This document shows positions 42,127 through 50,980 of a stretch of 64,000 nt of DNA, piece after piece (the stretch's first letter is position 1; each line of letters opens with the position of its first letter). This DNA is from Bacterioplanoides pacificum. GTDB lineage: Bacteria; Pseudomonadota; Gammaproteobacteria; Pseudomonadales; Oceanobacteraceae. The stretch is from assembly GCF_042648445.1 (NCBI RefSeq), contig NZ_JBHRYB010000001.1, positions 372,001 through 436,000 of the forward strand, read 5' to 3'. The notes below the pieces were generated by a model. It was given only the letters and a program-made list of their open reading frames with translations, was not told the DNA's origin and made no database searches. A program made the position numbers and the translations under genes.

Positions 42127-43353
42127 TTACGACTTGCTGGCTGGCAGCTCGGTGCCAGCGGCGTGGCTTTTCAGCCAGCCCCGCACCCGGCGTTGCAATT
42201 GCTGGCTGTACTGATCCGGTTGTGGCGTATCGAGCTGCAGCTGCTGATATTGCTGCCGCTGTTTACGCCGCATGGCGCCGGCGCGACGCTCCGTTGCGGT
42301 GGCGCTGGTGATACGCTGGCGGGTAATCACATCCAGTACCGGAATCCGCAGTTGCTGCAGCTGGTCATCGAGGTAGAGCGGGTTATTCCGGTTTTGCCGG
42401 GCATCCACCATCACCAGTGCAAAGCCCTGCAGTTCACCGTCAGTTTGTTTTTGCTGCTGCCGGTTAAGCAGATAATCAACTGCCCAGGAAGCGCTGTTGC
42501 CGTTGGCAATGATCACCCGATTGAGCTGGCCGCGACTGGTCAGATAGGCCATTGCGGCATTCACCCGGGCACGCATCTGCTGCTGATAACGCTGTGCGGC
42601 ATCCGGACCCTTGTCGGTAGCCGTCTCGTCCTCCGCTGGCTGATTTTGTTGCTGCACGGGTGGCAGGCTGTCGAGTGCCGGCAGCGGTGGTTCTGCCGGA
42701 TTGTTGGCTTGATTTTCATCCGGGTCATTGCTGAGACTGATGCCGTTGCTGTCCAGCGCTACCGGGTTGTCCTGATCGTCTTGGGGGTCATCGCTGGTGT
42801 CACTGTTATCCGCTTGCTGTTCGCTGTCGCCCTGATCGATCTGCGCTGTCTGCTGTTGTTCCGGTTCGGCGGTGGTGTGGTAATCGCCGCGCGGTGGTAA
42901 CTCCCCGGCTGGCTGCTGCGGCAGCTCAATGGCCAGCGTGTTCCAGCCGTAGCGGGGCAGGTACTCGCGTAGCGGAGCGGTGACCGTGGGCCAGTGGCCG
43001 TGCTGTCCGTTGTCATGCAACAGCAGAATTCCCCCCTGCGGCGAGGAGTTGGTGTGCGGCAAATACAGGCCGTTAAAGGCATCTTCAGCGGCTAATAATT
43101 GCACGACTTCGCGGTCGCGCTGATACAGGCTGAGATGTTCCAGTACGCCGCGATGGCGCTGAGCCTCGGTTTGAGGAGTGACCCGGGCGCTGATGTCCGC
43201 TTGTGGTTCGCTAGCGCCGGCAGACGGCTCGTTGTCCGCTGGCGCCTCGTTTGCCGGGGTGCTGGCCTGGTTGTCGGGCTCATCTTCGGCCAGCAGAGAT
43301 GACGCCGGCAGCAGCAACAGGGGGAACAGCCAGCATAAGGATAAACGGGGCAT
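42127..43353 (-). CDS. DUF3530 family exported protein
   Basis: 408 residues from MPRLSLCWLFPLLLLPASSLLA (signal peptide, start 43353). Residues about 110-150 (GGILLLHDNGQHGHWPTVTAPLREYLPRYGWNTLAIELPQQ) give the alpha/beta-hydrolase-like core of DUF3530, and VIIANGNSASWAVDYLL is the nucleophile-elbow position of the fold. Between them lies a 90-100 residue acidic, Gln/Asn/Asp-rich linker (about 160-260) not typical of the family. The C-terminal part is basic and Arg-rich. Periplasmic or secreted; function unknown. Divergent from rpe. Confidence 0.8.
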   Translation of the reverse strand: MPRLSLCWLFPLLLLPASSLLAEDEPDNQASTPANEAPADNEPSAGASEPQADISARVTPQTEAQRHRGVLEHLSLYQRDREVVQLLAAEDAFNGLYLPHTNSSPQGGILLLHDNGQHGHWPTVTAPLREYLPRYGWNTLAIELPQQPAGELPPRGDYHTTAEPEQQQTAQIDQGDSEQQADNSDTSDDPQDDQDNPVALDSNGISLSNDPDENQANNPAEPPLPALDSLPPVQQQNQPAEDETATDKGPDAAQRYQQQMRARVNAAMAYLTSRGQLNRVIIANGNSASWAVDYLLNRQQQKQTDGELQGFALVMVDARQNRNNPLYLDDQLQQLRIPVLDVITRQRITSATATERRAGAMRRKQRQQYQQLQLDTPQPDQYSQQLQRRVRGWLKSHAAGTELPASKS

Positions 43354-43491
43354 AACGCGGGTTTCCACAGGTGACATAAATTCAACACACGTCAGTCAGC
43401 AGCAAAAACCGTACCCGTCGCCGGAGATGCAAAGCCGGAGCGCAGACCGTACAATGCCCGCAACCTGAATTAGCTTGTGAATGGTATGTCC

Positions 43492-44169
43492 ATGAAAGAT
43501 TGTTTGATTGCCCCGTCGATTCTGTCCGCTGACTTCGCCCGCCTGGGAGAAGAAGTCGACAATGTACTGGCTGCCGGAGCCGATGTGGTTCACTTTGACG
43601 TGATGGATAACCACTATGTTCCCAACCTGACGATTGGCCCTATGGTGTGTAAAGCGCTGCGCGATCACGGCGTGACCGCGCCGATTGATGTACACCTGAT
43701 GGTCAGTCCGGTGGATCGTATTATCGGTGATTTTATCGACGCCGGTGCCAGCTATATTACCTTCCACCCGGAAGCGTCCGACCATATCGACCGTAGCCTG
43801 CAATTGATTAAATCAGCCGGCTTAAAAGCGGGTCTGGTATTTAATCCGGCGACGCCACTGCATTATATGGACTATGTGATGGACAAGCTGGACGTGGTAT
43901 TGCTGATGTCGGTTAACCCCGGTTTTGGTGGCCAGTCGTTTATTCCGGGCACGCTGGATAAACTGCGTGAAGCACGGGCTAAAATTGATGCCTCCGGTTA
44001 CGACATCCGGCTGGAAATTGACGGTGGGGTGAAAGCTGACAACATCGGTGAAATCCGCGCAGCCGGTGCGGACATGTTTGTTGCCGGTTCGGCCATTTTT
44101 AATGCTCCGGATTACAAAACCGTGATCGATCAGATGCGGGCAGAAATTGCTGCGGCAGAACAGGCCTGA
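43492..44169 (+). CDS. rpe: Ribulose-phosphate 3-epimerase
   Basis: 225 residues from MKDCLIAPSILSADFARL (43492); ATG 43486 or GTG 43477 would add two or five residues. It interconverts ribulose-5-P and xylulose-5-P in the pentose phosphate pathway. Metal/active-site motifs: VVHFDVMDNHYVPNLTIGP, DVHLMV, FHPEAS, MSVNPGFGGQSF and EIDGGVKADNI. Its product xylulose-5-P is the substrate expected for the phosphoketolase-like enzyme at 38-40.6 kb. First gene of rpe-gph-(small protein)-rmuC. Confidence 0.96.
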   Translation: MKDCLIAPSILSADFARLGEEVDNVLAAGADVVHFDVMDNHYVPNLTIGPMVCKALRDHGVTAPIDVHLMVSPVDRIIGDFIDAGASYITFHPEASDHIDRSLQLIKSAGLKAGLVFNPATPLHYMDYVMDKLDVVLLMSVNPGFGGQSFIPGTLDKLREARAKIDASGYDIRLEIDGGVKADNIGEIRAAGADMFVAGSAIFNAPDYKTVIDQMRAEIAAAEQA

Positions 44170-44173
44170 TGCC

Positions 44174-44866
44174 ATGAACTGGAGTGCCGCGGTCACTGAG
44201 TTATTTGCCGGGCAAGCCCCGGAGCTGCTGTTGTTCGATCTCGACGGCACCCTGATCGACAGTGTGCCGGATCTGGCTGCAGCCATCGATCAGATGCTGA
44301 AACACTTCGGCAGAGAACCGGCCGGTGTGACAAACGTCAGCCACTGGGTTGGCAACGGCGCCGACCAGCTGATTCGCCGGGCGTTAACCGCTGGTGATGA
44401 AGATGCGGCCAATGCCTTAGCGGCCAGTGAAGTTGAACCCTGGCGGCAGGTGTTTGACGATGCTTATCTGTCGGCCTTACATCGTGCCACCGGGGTGTAT
44501 CCCGGTGTGCAGGCACTACTTGATCAGCTGTCGTTACCGGCGGTACTGATCACCAATAAACCGCGGTTATTTACCCTGCCGTTACTGCAATCACTGGGGT
44601 GGCAGGAGCATTTTGCCGGCGTTATTTGTGGTGACGATCTGGCGGAAAAGAAACCGTCGGCTTTGCCGTTATTACACGCCTGCGAACAGCAGCGGTGTGC
44701 GCCTCAGGCGGCGCTGATGATTGGTGACTCGCGTAACGATATCGCCGCGGCGAAGGCCGCCGCTGTTGCCAGTGTGGCAGTGAGTTATGGTTATAACCAC
44801 GGCGAAGATATTGCCCTGAGCCAACCGGACCTGCTACTGGATAATCTGCTGGAGTTACTGGCATGA
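44174..44866 (+). CDS. gph: Phosphoglycolate phosphatase
   Basis: 230 residues from ATG 44174; a TTG at 44147 in frame would overlap rpe. HAD-IA phosphatase with LLFDLDGTLIDSVPDL (nucleophile Asp), ITNKP motif II, the K motif in DLAEKKPSALPLL and MIGDSRNDIAAAKAA motif IV. It removes 2-phosphoglycolate formed by DNA repair. The rpe-gph order is conserved in gammaproteobacteria, where trpE often follows; here trpEGD lies elsewhere. The last four bases overlap the next gene (ATGA). Confidence 0.95.
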   Translation: MNWSAAVTELFAGQAPELLLFDLDGTLIDSVPDLAAAIDQMLKHFGREPAGVTNVSHWVGNGADQLIRRALTAGDEDAANALAASEVEPWRQVFDDAYLSALHRATGVYPGVQALLDQLSLPAVLITNKPRLFTLPLLQSLGWQEHFAGVICGDDLAEKKPSALPLLHACEQQRCAPQAALMIGDSRNDIAAAKAAAVASVAVSYGYNHGEDIALSQPDLLLDNLLELLA

Positions 44867-45423
44867 AACTAAGAGTACTGGCTCTGGTCATCTGTTGCAG
44901 CGGGATCAGCAGCAAGCTGTTCGCCGAAATACATCCCTATGGTGGTATTGCGCTGGGGCTAGGGATTCAGAAAATCGGTGGCGCTGAGGATAAAGCGACC
45001 GTCAGCCAGTTATTAAAAGCCGAATCCGGCGTGCAACTGACATCCTTTTTAACGACCAGCGTCAATATTTATGGCTGGCGTGCAGCCAGCAATGACACTA
45101 ATAATGACGATGAAAATCAGCCGGTGCGGTTCGAAGGCATCAGTGGTGGCTGGGATATGGAATTAAAATTACCGCTCGGCTCGGGCGTAACACCGGCTGG
45201 CCCGTACCTGCGTTATGGCGGTCATTGCTGGGCTGCCAGTATGACCGGCCTGGCACAACCCTGGTCGAAAAGTGGTTGCAGCGATTTATCGGCCGTTGGT
45301 TTTACCATGCCCGGTGATCACCGCCGGCTGGGGCGGGGCACCTTTTATTTTGAATTTTCTCATACCCGGTTTGATGACGTGACATCGCGCAGCATTAATG
45401 CCGGTATCCGTTCGTTATTTTAA
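44863..45423 (+). CDS. Small exported beta-barrel-like protein of unknown function
   Basis: 186 residues with a signal peptide (MKLRVLALVICCSGISSKLFA, cleavage near residue 21-22). The mature sequence has alternating strands (PYGGIALGLGIQ, TSVNIYGWR, GGWDMELKLPLG, PYLRYGGHCWAAS, GTFYFEFSHTRF) and ends RSLF, consistent with a small outer-membrane barrel. Two cysteines (in GGHCWAAS and SGCSDL) could form a disulfide. I do not recognise a family. Translationally coupled to gph by a 4-bp overlap and 14 bp before rmuC. Confidence 0.65.
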   Translation: MKLRVLALVICCSGISSKLFAEIHPYGGIALGLGIQKIGGAEDKATVSQLLKAESGVQLTSFLTTSVNIYGWRAASNDTNNDDENQPVRFEGISGGWDMELKLPLGSGVTPAGPYLRYGGHCWAASMTGLAQPWSKSGCSDLSAVGFTMPGDHRRLGRGTFYFEFSHTRFDDVTSRSINAGIRSLF

Positions 45424-45437
45424 TTGCCGGACTTTTC

Positions 45438-46994
45438 ATGCTTGAACTCAGCATTTCTTATTTAGCGGTTTTTTCTCTGTTATTAGCCAGTAGTTCCGCC
45501 GCGTTGACCGCTTTGCTGGTGAACCGTAAAAAACAGCAGCTGCAAAATGAGCTGCAACGGCTGCAGCCACTGACAACAGAGCTGCAGCACCAGCAACAGG
45601 CTGCACAACAACACACTCAGCAGTTGCAACAACAACTGCAGCAGCAACAGCTCGACAGCACCCGCTGGCAGGAGCGGGCCGAAGCCTTGCAGCGTCAGCA
45701 GGACACACTGCAGCAGGAATATCAGCAGGTGCAGCAACAACTGGAACAGCAACGCCAGCAAACCCAGCAGCTGCAAACTCAGGTCGCGACCGAACAACAG
45801 GCGCGCCAGCAACAGCAACAACATGACGAAGAGAAACTGCGCCTGCTGGAAGACAATAAAACCCAGCTGGTAAAAGAGTTTGAGTTGTTATCGCAAAAGA
45901 TACTGGATGAAAAATCGCGCCAGCTGAATGAGCAGCAAAAACAACAAAACGAACACAATAAACAAGGCCTGGATGCGTTGCTGGCACCGTTTAAGCAACA
46001 ACTGGAAGGGCTGCATAAAAAAGTCGAAGACGTACATCTGCACGACGCCAAAGACCGTGCATCTTTGCGGGCGCAAATCGGTGAATTACACAAACTGAAT
46101 CAACAGATGAGTTCCGAGGCTCAGGCGTTAACCACCGCATTACGTGGTGAACAAAAAGTGCAGGGTAACTGGGGCGAAATGGTACTGGAAACGGTACTGG
46201 AGCGTTCAGGGTTACGTATCGGTGAGGAGTACGTGCGTGAACAGAGCCACAACGACGACAGTGGCCAGCGGTATCGCCCGGATGTGATTATTAACCTGCC
46301 CGAAGGCAAACACATCATCGTTGACTCCAAGGTGTCGCTGAGTGCCTACACCGATGCCATTAACGCCGACAGCGATGAGCAACGCCTGGCGGCGTTAAAA
46401 CGCCACGTTGATTCGGTGCGGAGTCATATCAAAAGCCTGAGCGAAAAAGCCTATCAGCAGCTGGAAGGACTGAACTCACCGGACTTTGTGTTTTTGTTTA
46501 TGCCGGTAGAACCCGCTTTTATGGCGGCCTTCCAGCAGGACGAACAGTTGTTTAACGACGCTTTCGAACGCCGCATTGTGGTGGTCACCCCCACCACTCT
46601 GTTGGCAACCTTACGTACGGTCGCCAGTTTGTGGGCCATTGAACGGCGTAACCGCAACACGGAAAAAATCGCCGATCAGGCACGGCTGGTGTACGAAAAG
46701 GTGGCCAGCCTGGTGGACTATCTGGAGAAGCTGGGGAAACAGCTGAATACGGTGCAGGGGACCTATGACGACGCCTGGAAATCACTGAAACAGGGGCGTG
46801 GTAACCTGCTCAGCCGGGCCGACAACTTTCAGAAACTGGGGGTGCGGGTGAAAAAAGAGCTGGCCCGTACTCTGGTGGAAGAGGCCAATGCCGAACACGA
46901 ACTGCATGAAGCGCTGGCCTCCGAGCCGACGGCAGCAGACAGCCCGGAAAGCAGCGAGAGCAAACGCTTATCTCAGCAGGAGATTGAGCTGTAA
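45438..46994 (+). CDS. rmuC: DNA recombination protein RmuC
   Basis: 518 residues. One N-terminal membrane helix (about 5-25), then a long glutamine-rich coiled coil (about 30-200; runs such as QQQLDSTRWQER and QQLEQQRQQTQQL). The RmuC nuclease-like domain follows (about 220-450) with VQGNWGEMVLETVLERSGL, YRPDVIINLPEGKHIIVDSKVSLSAY, a PD-(D/E)xK-like core, then VFLFMPVEPAF and ATLRTVASLWAIERRNRN. It limits inversions at short inverted repeats, interesting in a region with two palindrome arrays close by. Confidence 0.94.
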   Translation: MLELSISYLAVFSLLLASSSAALTALLVNRKKQQLQNELQRLQPLTTELQHQQQAAQQHTQQLQQQLQQQQLDSTRWQERAEALQRQQDTLQQEYQQVQQQLEQQRQQTQQLQTQVATEQQARQQQQQHDEEKLRLLEDNKTQLVKEFELLSQKILDEKSRQLNEQQKQQNEHNKQGLDALLAPFKQQLEGLHKKVEDVHLHDAKDRASLRAQIGELHKLNQQMSSEAQALTTALRGEQKVQGNWGEMVLETVLERSGLRIGEEYVREQSHNDDSGQRYRPDVIINLPEGKHIIVDSKVSLSAYTDAINADSDEQRLAALKRHVDSVRSHIKSLSEKAYQQLEGLNSPDFVFLFMPVEPAFMAAFQQDEQLFNDAFERRIVVVTPTTLLATLRTVASLWAIERRNRNTEKIADQARLVYEKVASLVDYLEKLGKQLNTVQGTYDDAWKSLKQGRGNLLSRADNFQKLGVRVKKELARTLVEEANAEHELHEALASEPTAADSPESSESKRLSQQEIEL

Positions 46995-47062
46995 TACGCT
47001 GTGTTGCTGTCAGTAAATCCCAGCGCCCCGGTCAACTATTTGCTGGCTGCCGGATGTGCTTA

Positions 47063-47071
47063 TGTTAGAAT
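47063..47071 (+). promoter_or_regulatory. grxD extended -10 promoter
   Basis: TGT-TAGAAT: TG at 47063-47064 one base before the -10 box TAGAAT (47066-47071). No clear -35 at the right spacing. It would give a leader of about 35 bases to the grxD ATG. Confidence 0.5.
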
Positions 47072-47113
47072 CGCGCCAGCTTTGTTTTACTTACAACATT
47101 AAGAGAGATCCCT

Positions 47114-47434
47114 ATGGATATTATGGAAACCATTAAAGACCAGGTCGAAAACAACGATATCCTGCTGTACATGAAAGGTTCTCCGAACCAGCCAATGTGT
47201 GGCTTCTCAGCACAAACCGTGCAGGCGGTGATGGAATGTGGTCAGAAGTTCGCTTACGTGGATGTTCTGTCTAACCCGGAGATCCGTGCCAATCTGCCAA
47301 AATACGCTAACTGGCCAACCTTCCCACAGCTGTGGGTAAAAGGTGAGTTGGTCGGCGGTTGCGACATCATCACCGAGATGCACCAGAAAGGTGAACTGAA
47401 GCCAATGCTGGAAGAAGCGGCGCCGGCTGAATAA
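47114..47434 (+). CDS. grxD: Monothiol glutaredoxin Grx4/GrxD
   Basis: 106 residues. The CGFS active site (Cys29) lies in NQPMCGFSAQ; GSH-binding elements are in KYANWPTFPQLWVKGELVGGCDIITEM. It carries a bridging 2Fe-2S cluster and delivers Fe-S to apo-proteins with BolA. RBS GAGAGA precedes the ATG. Highly preferred codons. The 90-bp repeat array starts immediately after its stop codon and may provide 3'-end structure. Confidence 0.96.
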   Translation: MDIMETIKDQVENNDILLYMKGSPNQPMCGFSAQTVQAVMECGQKFAYVDVLSNPEIRANLPKYANWPTFPQLWVKGELVGGCDIITEMHQKGELKPMLEEAAPAE

Positions 47435-47440
47435 CAGCGG

Positions 47441-48420
47441 TTTTTTGTGGGAGGGAACCTTGTCCCCGAATAATCATTAGATTTATATCGCGAACAGGGT
47501 TCGCTCCTACAGCACATTCACTTCCACGTTTTTTTGTGGGAGTGGACCTTGTCCCCGAATAATCATTAAGATTGATATCGCGAACAGGGTTCGCTCCTAC
47601 AGCACATTCACTTCCACGTTTTTTTGTGGGAGTGGACCTTGTCCCCGAATAATCATTAAGATTGATATCGCGAACAGGGTTTGCTTCCACAGAACATTCA
47701 TACCCACCGTGTTTTGTGGGAGGGGACCTTGTCCCCGAATAATCATTAAGATTGATATCGCGAACAGGGTTTGCTTTCACAGAACATTCATACCCACCGT
47801 GTTTTGTGGGAGGGGACCTTGTCCCCGAATAATCATTAAGATTTATATCGCGAACAGGGTTCGCTTCCGCAGCATATTCACTCCCACATTTTTTTGTGGG
47901 AGGGGACCTTGTCCCCGAATAATCATTAAGATTGATATCGCGAACAGGGTTCGCTCCCGCAGCATATTCACTCCCACATTTTTTTGTGGGAGGGGACCCT
48001 GCCCCTGAATAATCATTAAGATTGATATCGCGAACAGGGTTCGCTCCCACAGCATATTCACTCCCACATTTTTTTGTGGGAGGGGACCCTGCCTCTGAAT
48101 AATCATTAAGATTTATATCGCGAACAGGGTTCACTCCCACAGCACATTCGTACCCACCGTGTTTTGTGGGAGGGGACCTTGTCCCCGAATAATCATTAAT
48201 ATTGATATCGCGAACGGGGTTCGCTCCTACAGAACATTCACTTCCACGCTTTTTTGTGGGAGGGGACCTTGTCCCCGAATAATCATTAGATTTATATCGC
48301 GAACAGGGTTTGCTTCCACAGAACATTCATACCCACCGTGTTTTGTGGGAGGGGACCTTGTCCCCGAATAATCATTAAGATTGATATCGCGAACAGGGTT
48401 TGCTCCTACAGAACATTCGT
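47441..48420. repeat. Tandem array of eleven 90-bp REP-pair units
   Basis: Eleven units begin with GTGGGAG at about 47447, 47536, 47626, 47716, 47806, 47896, 47986, 48076, 48166, 48256 and 48345 (period 90, first and tenth 89). Each unit holds one arm GTGGGAGnGGACCTTGTCCCC, an AT-rich bridge GAATAATCATTAAGATTGAT, the inverted arm TCGCGAACAGGGTTCGCTCC, and a variable linker ending in T4-T7. The arms belong to the family of the single palindrome at 17876-17935. Units differ by scattered substitutions. The 90-bp period keeps several reading frames open, producing false 30-residue-repeat proteins on both strands. Confidence 0.95.
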
Positions 48421-48701
48421 ACTGTAGTGGCATAATACTTTGCTGCGGACAAGCAGCCGAAACTTTTATCCCAGATTGCGAGCGTTGAGCCATAGTTGCA
48501 GCGCAGACCACCGATTGCGTGGTGTTGCTGGTGCTGCGCCGGGCTGATGAGCAGATAAGCCAATGGATATCAGTGGGCGACATAAAATAGCAACGCTGCG
48601 ATCAGTGAGCGGTATTCTAACCGCAAATGTACTTAATACTGAATCTCACTTGTGTTTAAATGCCTGTCAATTTTTTGCTTGCCGATTTTGCGGAGAATGC
48701 T
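48421..48701. other. Gap between repeat array and TonB receptor gene
   Basis: 281 bp. The first bases look like a decayed extra repeat arm (ACTGTAGTGG). I see no supported coding sequence, no clear Fur box and no confident promoter. A weak AT-rich stretch lies at 48615-48660, just before the receptor start. Confidence 0.6.
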
Positions 48702-50909
48702 GTGTCTGTATCTCGTTTCCCACTGCTGCCTTTGGCATTGGCCATTGCTTCTGCGGCGTCTTACGCGGCTGACGATCAGGTCGAACTCGATAACGTTTAT
48801 ATCACAGGGGGTGAAGATCAGGTCAGGACGCAGCCAGGGTCAGCGACGCTGATCGATGACATCGCGCTGGAAGAGTTTGAATACACGGATATCAACCGTA
48901 TTCTCAATGCCGTTCCCGGCGTTAATCTGCAGCAGGAAGACGGTTATGGTCTGCGCCCGAATATCGGTTTACGTGGCACATCGCCGGAGCGCAGCAAAAA
49001 AATCACTTTAATGGAAGACGGCGTCCTGGCGGGCCCCTCGCCCTATTCCGCCCCTGCCGCTTATTATTTCCCCAATGTGTCACGCATGAGTGCGGTTGAG
49101 GTATTTAAAGGTCCGGCCACGATTCAGTATGGTCCGGCGACGATTGGCGGGGCGGTGAATCTGGTCAGCCGGCCAATTCCGTTTATCGCCTCTGGTGAGC
49201 TGGATGTGCAATACGGCAGCGATAACTTTCAGCGTTATGAAAGCTGGTATGGTGCAGAGCGTGGCCAGTTTGGTTATCTGATTGAAGGTTTACGCGTCAG
49301 CGCTGATGGCTTTAAAGATCTCGATGGTGCCGCTGATGGCAGTACCGGTTTTGAACGTAACGACATTAATACCAAGCTGAGCTGGGAATCACTCGGCCGC
49401 ATCAGCCAGCGCTTCCAGCTGAAACTGGGGTATGCCGATGAAACGTCGGATGAAACGTATCTGGGACTGAGCCGCGCCGACTTTGATGCCGACCCTTACC
49501 GCCGTTATGCGGCCAGTCAGTTGGACAATATGGAATGGCAACACAGCACGATTCACCTGAATCACCTGCTGACGCTGGCCAGTGGCGCCAGCCTGACTAC
49601 GGATGTTTATCGCCATGATTTTCACCGTGACTGGTTTAAGGTCAATAAATTTGCCGGTGGTAAAACCCTGCAGGAAGTATTGCTGGATCCAACCGGCGTG
49701 AATGCCGACTTCTACCAGGTGATCAGTGGCAATCAGGCGTCGGTGAATAACGATGAACAACTGCTGATCGGCAGTAATGACCGTACCTACGTATCTCAGG
49801 GAATTCAGACCCGCTTCAACAGTGATATTGAGCTGGCCGGCCTGATCAATCAGCTGGAAGTCGGTCTGCGTTATCATCAGGACTCGGTTGAGCGTGACCA
49901 GTCGGAACAGAACTATGCCATGCTGGCCGGCGGCGAGCTGCAGGCTGTTGCGGGTACTCTGTTTACCACGACCCTCAACGAAGACGAAGCCAAAGCGCTG
50001 GCGCTCTACATCAAAGATGATATTCAGCTCGACACGACCCGGATCACCCTGGGACTGCGCCATGAAACGATCGAATCCGAGCGCATTAATTATAATCCTA
50101 ACACCGGTGTGAAGCTTAATAAGCAGGAAATGACACAAACCGTTACCTTGCCGGGTATTGGTGTTTTTACCCAGCTGAACGCTGAGTTTGGTGTGCTGGC
50201 CGGGGTTCACAAAGGGTTTACTGCAGCAACACCGGGTGGCAGTGGCGACGTTCAACCGGAAGAAAGCACCAATTACGAAGTGGGTGGGCGCTATTTTTCT
50301 GCGTCTGGCAATCAGGCGGAAGTGATTGTGTTCCTCAATGACTATACCCAGTTCAGCGGCACCTGTTCGTTCCAGAATGGCTGCAGCAACGACCAGGTTG
50401 GTAATCAGGCAAATGCGGGCAGCGCTCAGGTAGCAGGGCTGGAAGCCAGCTGGAAAAGTGAACATCAGATTGCCAATGTAACGCTGCCCCTGGCGTTAAC
50501 TTATACCTTCAGCCAGGGTGAATTTGGTGAAGCTTTTGAAGACACCAGTGGTGCCTTTGGTGAAAAAGGCCTACAGATCGAACAGGGTTATGAAATCGGC
50601 TACCTGCCGGAGCACCGTCTGAATATTCAGACCGGTATCCGTCATGATGCCTGGCGTATCAATTTGTCGGCGCTGTATCAGAGCGAAATGCGTAACGTGC
50701 CAGGAAAAGGTGCCATTGCTGAGGCCGATCGGATTGATGCCCACACGGTATTTGATGTGTCGTCGGCGTATCATGTCAGCCAGCAACTGCAGTTCTACGG
50801 CACGGTAGATAACCTGCTGGATGAACAATATGTCGTTTCAGCCAAACCCTACGGTTTCCGTCCGGGCAAGCCACGGTCGCTGAATGTCGGGGTTAAGCTG
50901 AAATTCTGA
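48702..50909 (+). CDS. TonB-dependent outer-membrane receptor (FecA-like)
   Basis: 735 residues from the GTG at 48702, chosen because GGAG lies six bases upstream and it begins a good signal peptide (VSVSRFPLLPLALAIASAASYA). The ATG at 48660 would add 14 residues and spoil it. Plug domain about 30-160 (DDIALEEFEYTDINRILNAVPGVNL, PNIGLRGTSPERSKKITLMEDGVLAGPSPYSAPAAYYFP, VEVFKGPATIQYGPATIGGAVNLV), then a 22-strand barrel ending VGVKLKF. COG4772-type receptors take up ferric citrate or siderophores. No FecR/FecI or TonB genes nearby. The gene is flanked on both sides by palindrome arrays. Confidence 0.9.
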   Translation: MSVSRFPLLPLALAIASAASYAADDQVELDNVYITGGEDQVRTQPGSATLIDDIALEEFEYTDINRILNAVPGVNLQQEDGYGLRPNIGLRGTSPERSKKITLMEDGVLAGPSPYSAPAAYYFPNVSRMSAVEVFKGPATIQYGPATIGGAVNLVSRPIPFIASGELDVQYGSDNFQRYESWYGAERGQFGYLIEGLRVSADGFKDLDGAADGSTGFERNDINTKLSWESLGRISQRFQLKLGYADETSDETYLGLSRADFDADPYRRYAASQLDNMEWQHSTIHLNHLLTLASGASLTTDVYRHDFHRDWFKVNKFAGGKTLQEVLLDPTGVNADFYQVISGNQASVNNDEQLLIGSNDRTYVSQGIQTRFNSDIELAGLINQLEVGLRYHQDSVERDQSEQNYAMLAGGELQAVAGTLFTTTLNEDEAKALALYIKDDIQLDTTRITLGLRHETIESERINYNPNTGVKLNKQEMTQTVTLPGIGVFTQLNAEFGVLAGVHKGFTAATPGGSGDVQPEESTNYEVGGRYFSASGNQAEVIVFLNDYTQFSGTCSFQNGCSNDQVGNQANAGSAQVAGLEASWKSEHQIANVTLPLALTYTFSQGEFGEAFEDTSGAFGEKGLQIEQGYEIGYLPEHRLNIQTGIRHDAWRINLSALYQSEMRNVPGKGAIAEADRIDAHTVFDVSSAYHVSQQLQFYGTVDNLLDEQYVVSAKPYGFRPGKPRSLNVGVKLKF

Positions 50910-50939
50910 CAGGCAACCAGCCTGAGCGGCCCAACGATA

Positions 50940-50966
50940 AGCCCCGCCAGTGAGCGGGGCTTTTTG
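50940..50966 (+). terminator. Terminator of TonB receptor gene
   Basis: Stem AGCCCCGC (50940-50947) with GCGGGGCT (50954-50961), followed by TTTTG. Confidence 0.85.
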
Positions 50967-50980
50967 TTTGTATCAGTTAT

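Noticed and set aside
45448..45987. Minus-strand Ala/Val-rich frame
   Set aside because: Complement of the glutamine-rich coiled coil of RmuC (CAG/CAA repeats read backwards).
47370..48326. 318-codon minus-strand frame encoding a protein of 30-residue repeats
   Set aside because: It is read through the 90-bp palindromic DNA array; a period divisible by three keeps several frames open. No ribosome-binding site and the substitutions do not favour synonymous changes.
49389..50465. 358-codon minus-strand open frame
   Set aside because: Antisense shadow of the TonB receptor gene; no domain, start or terminator of its own.
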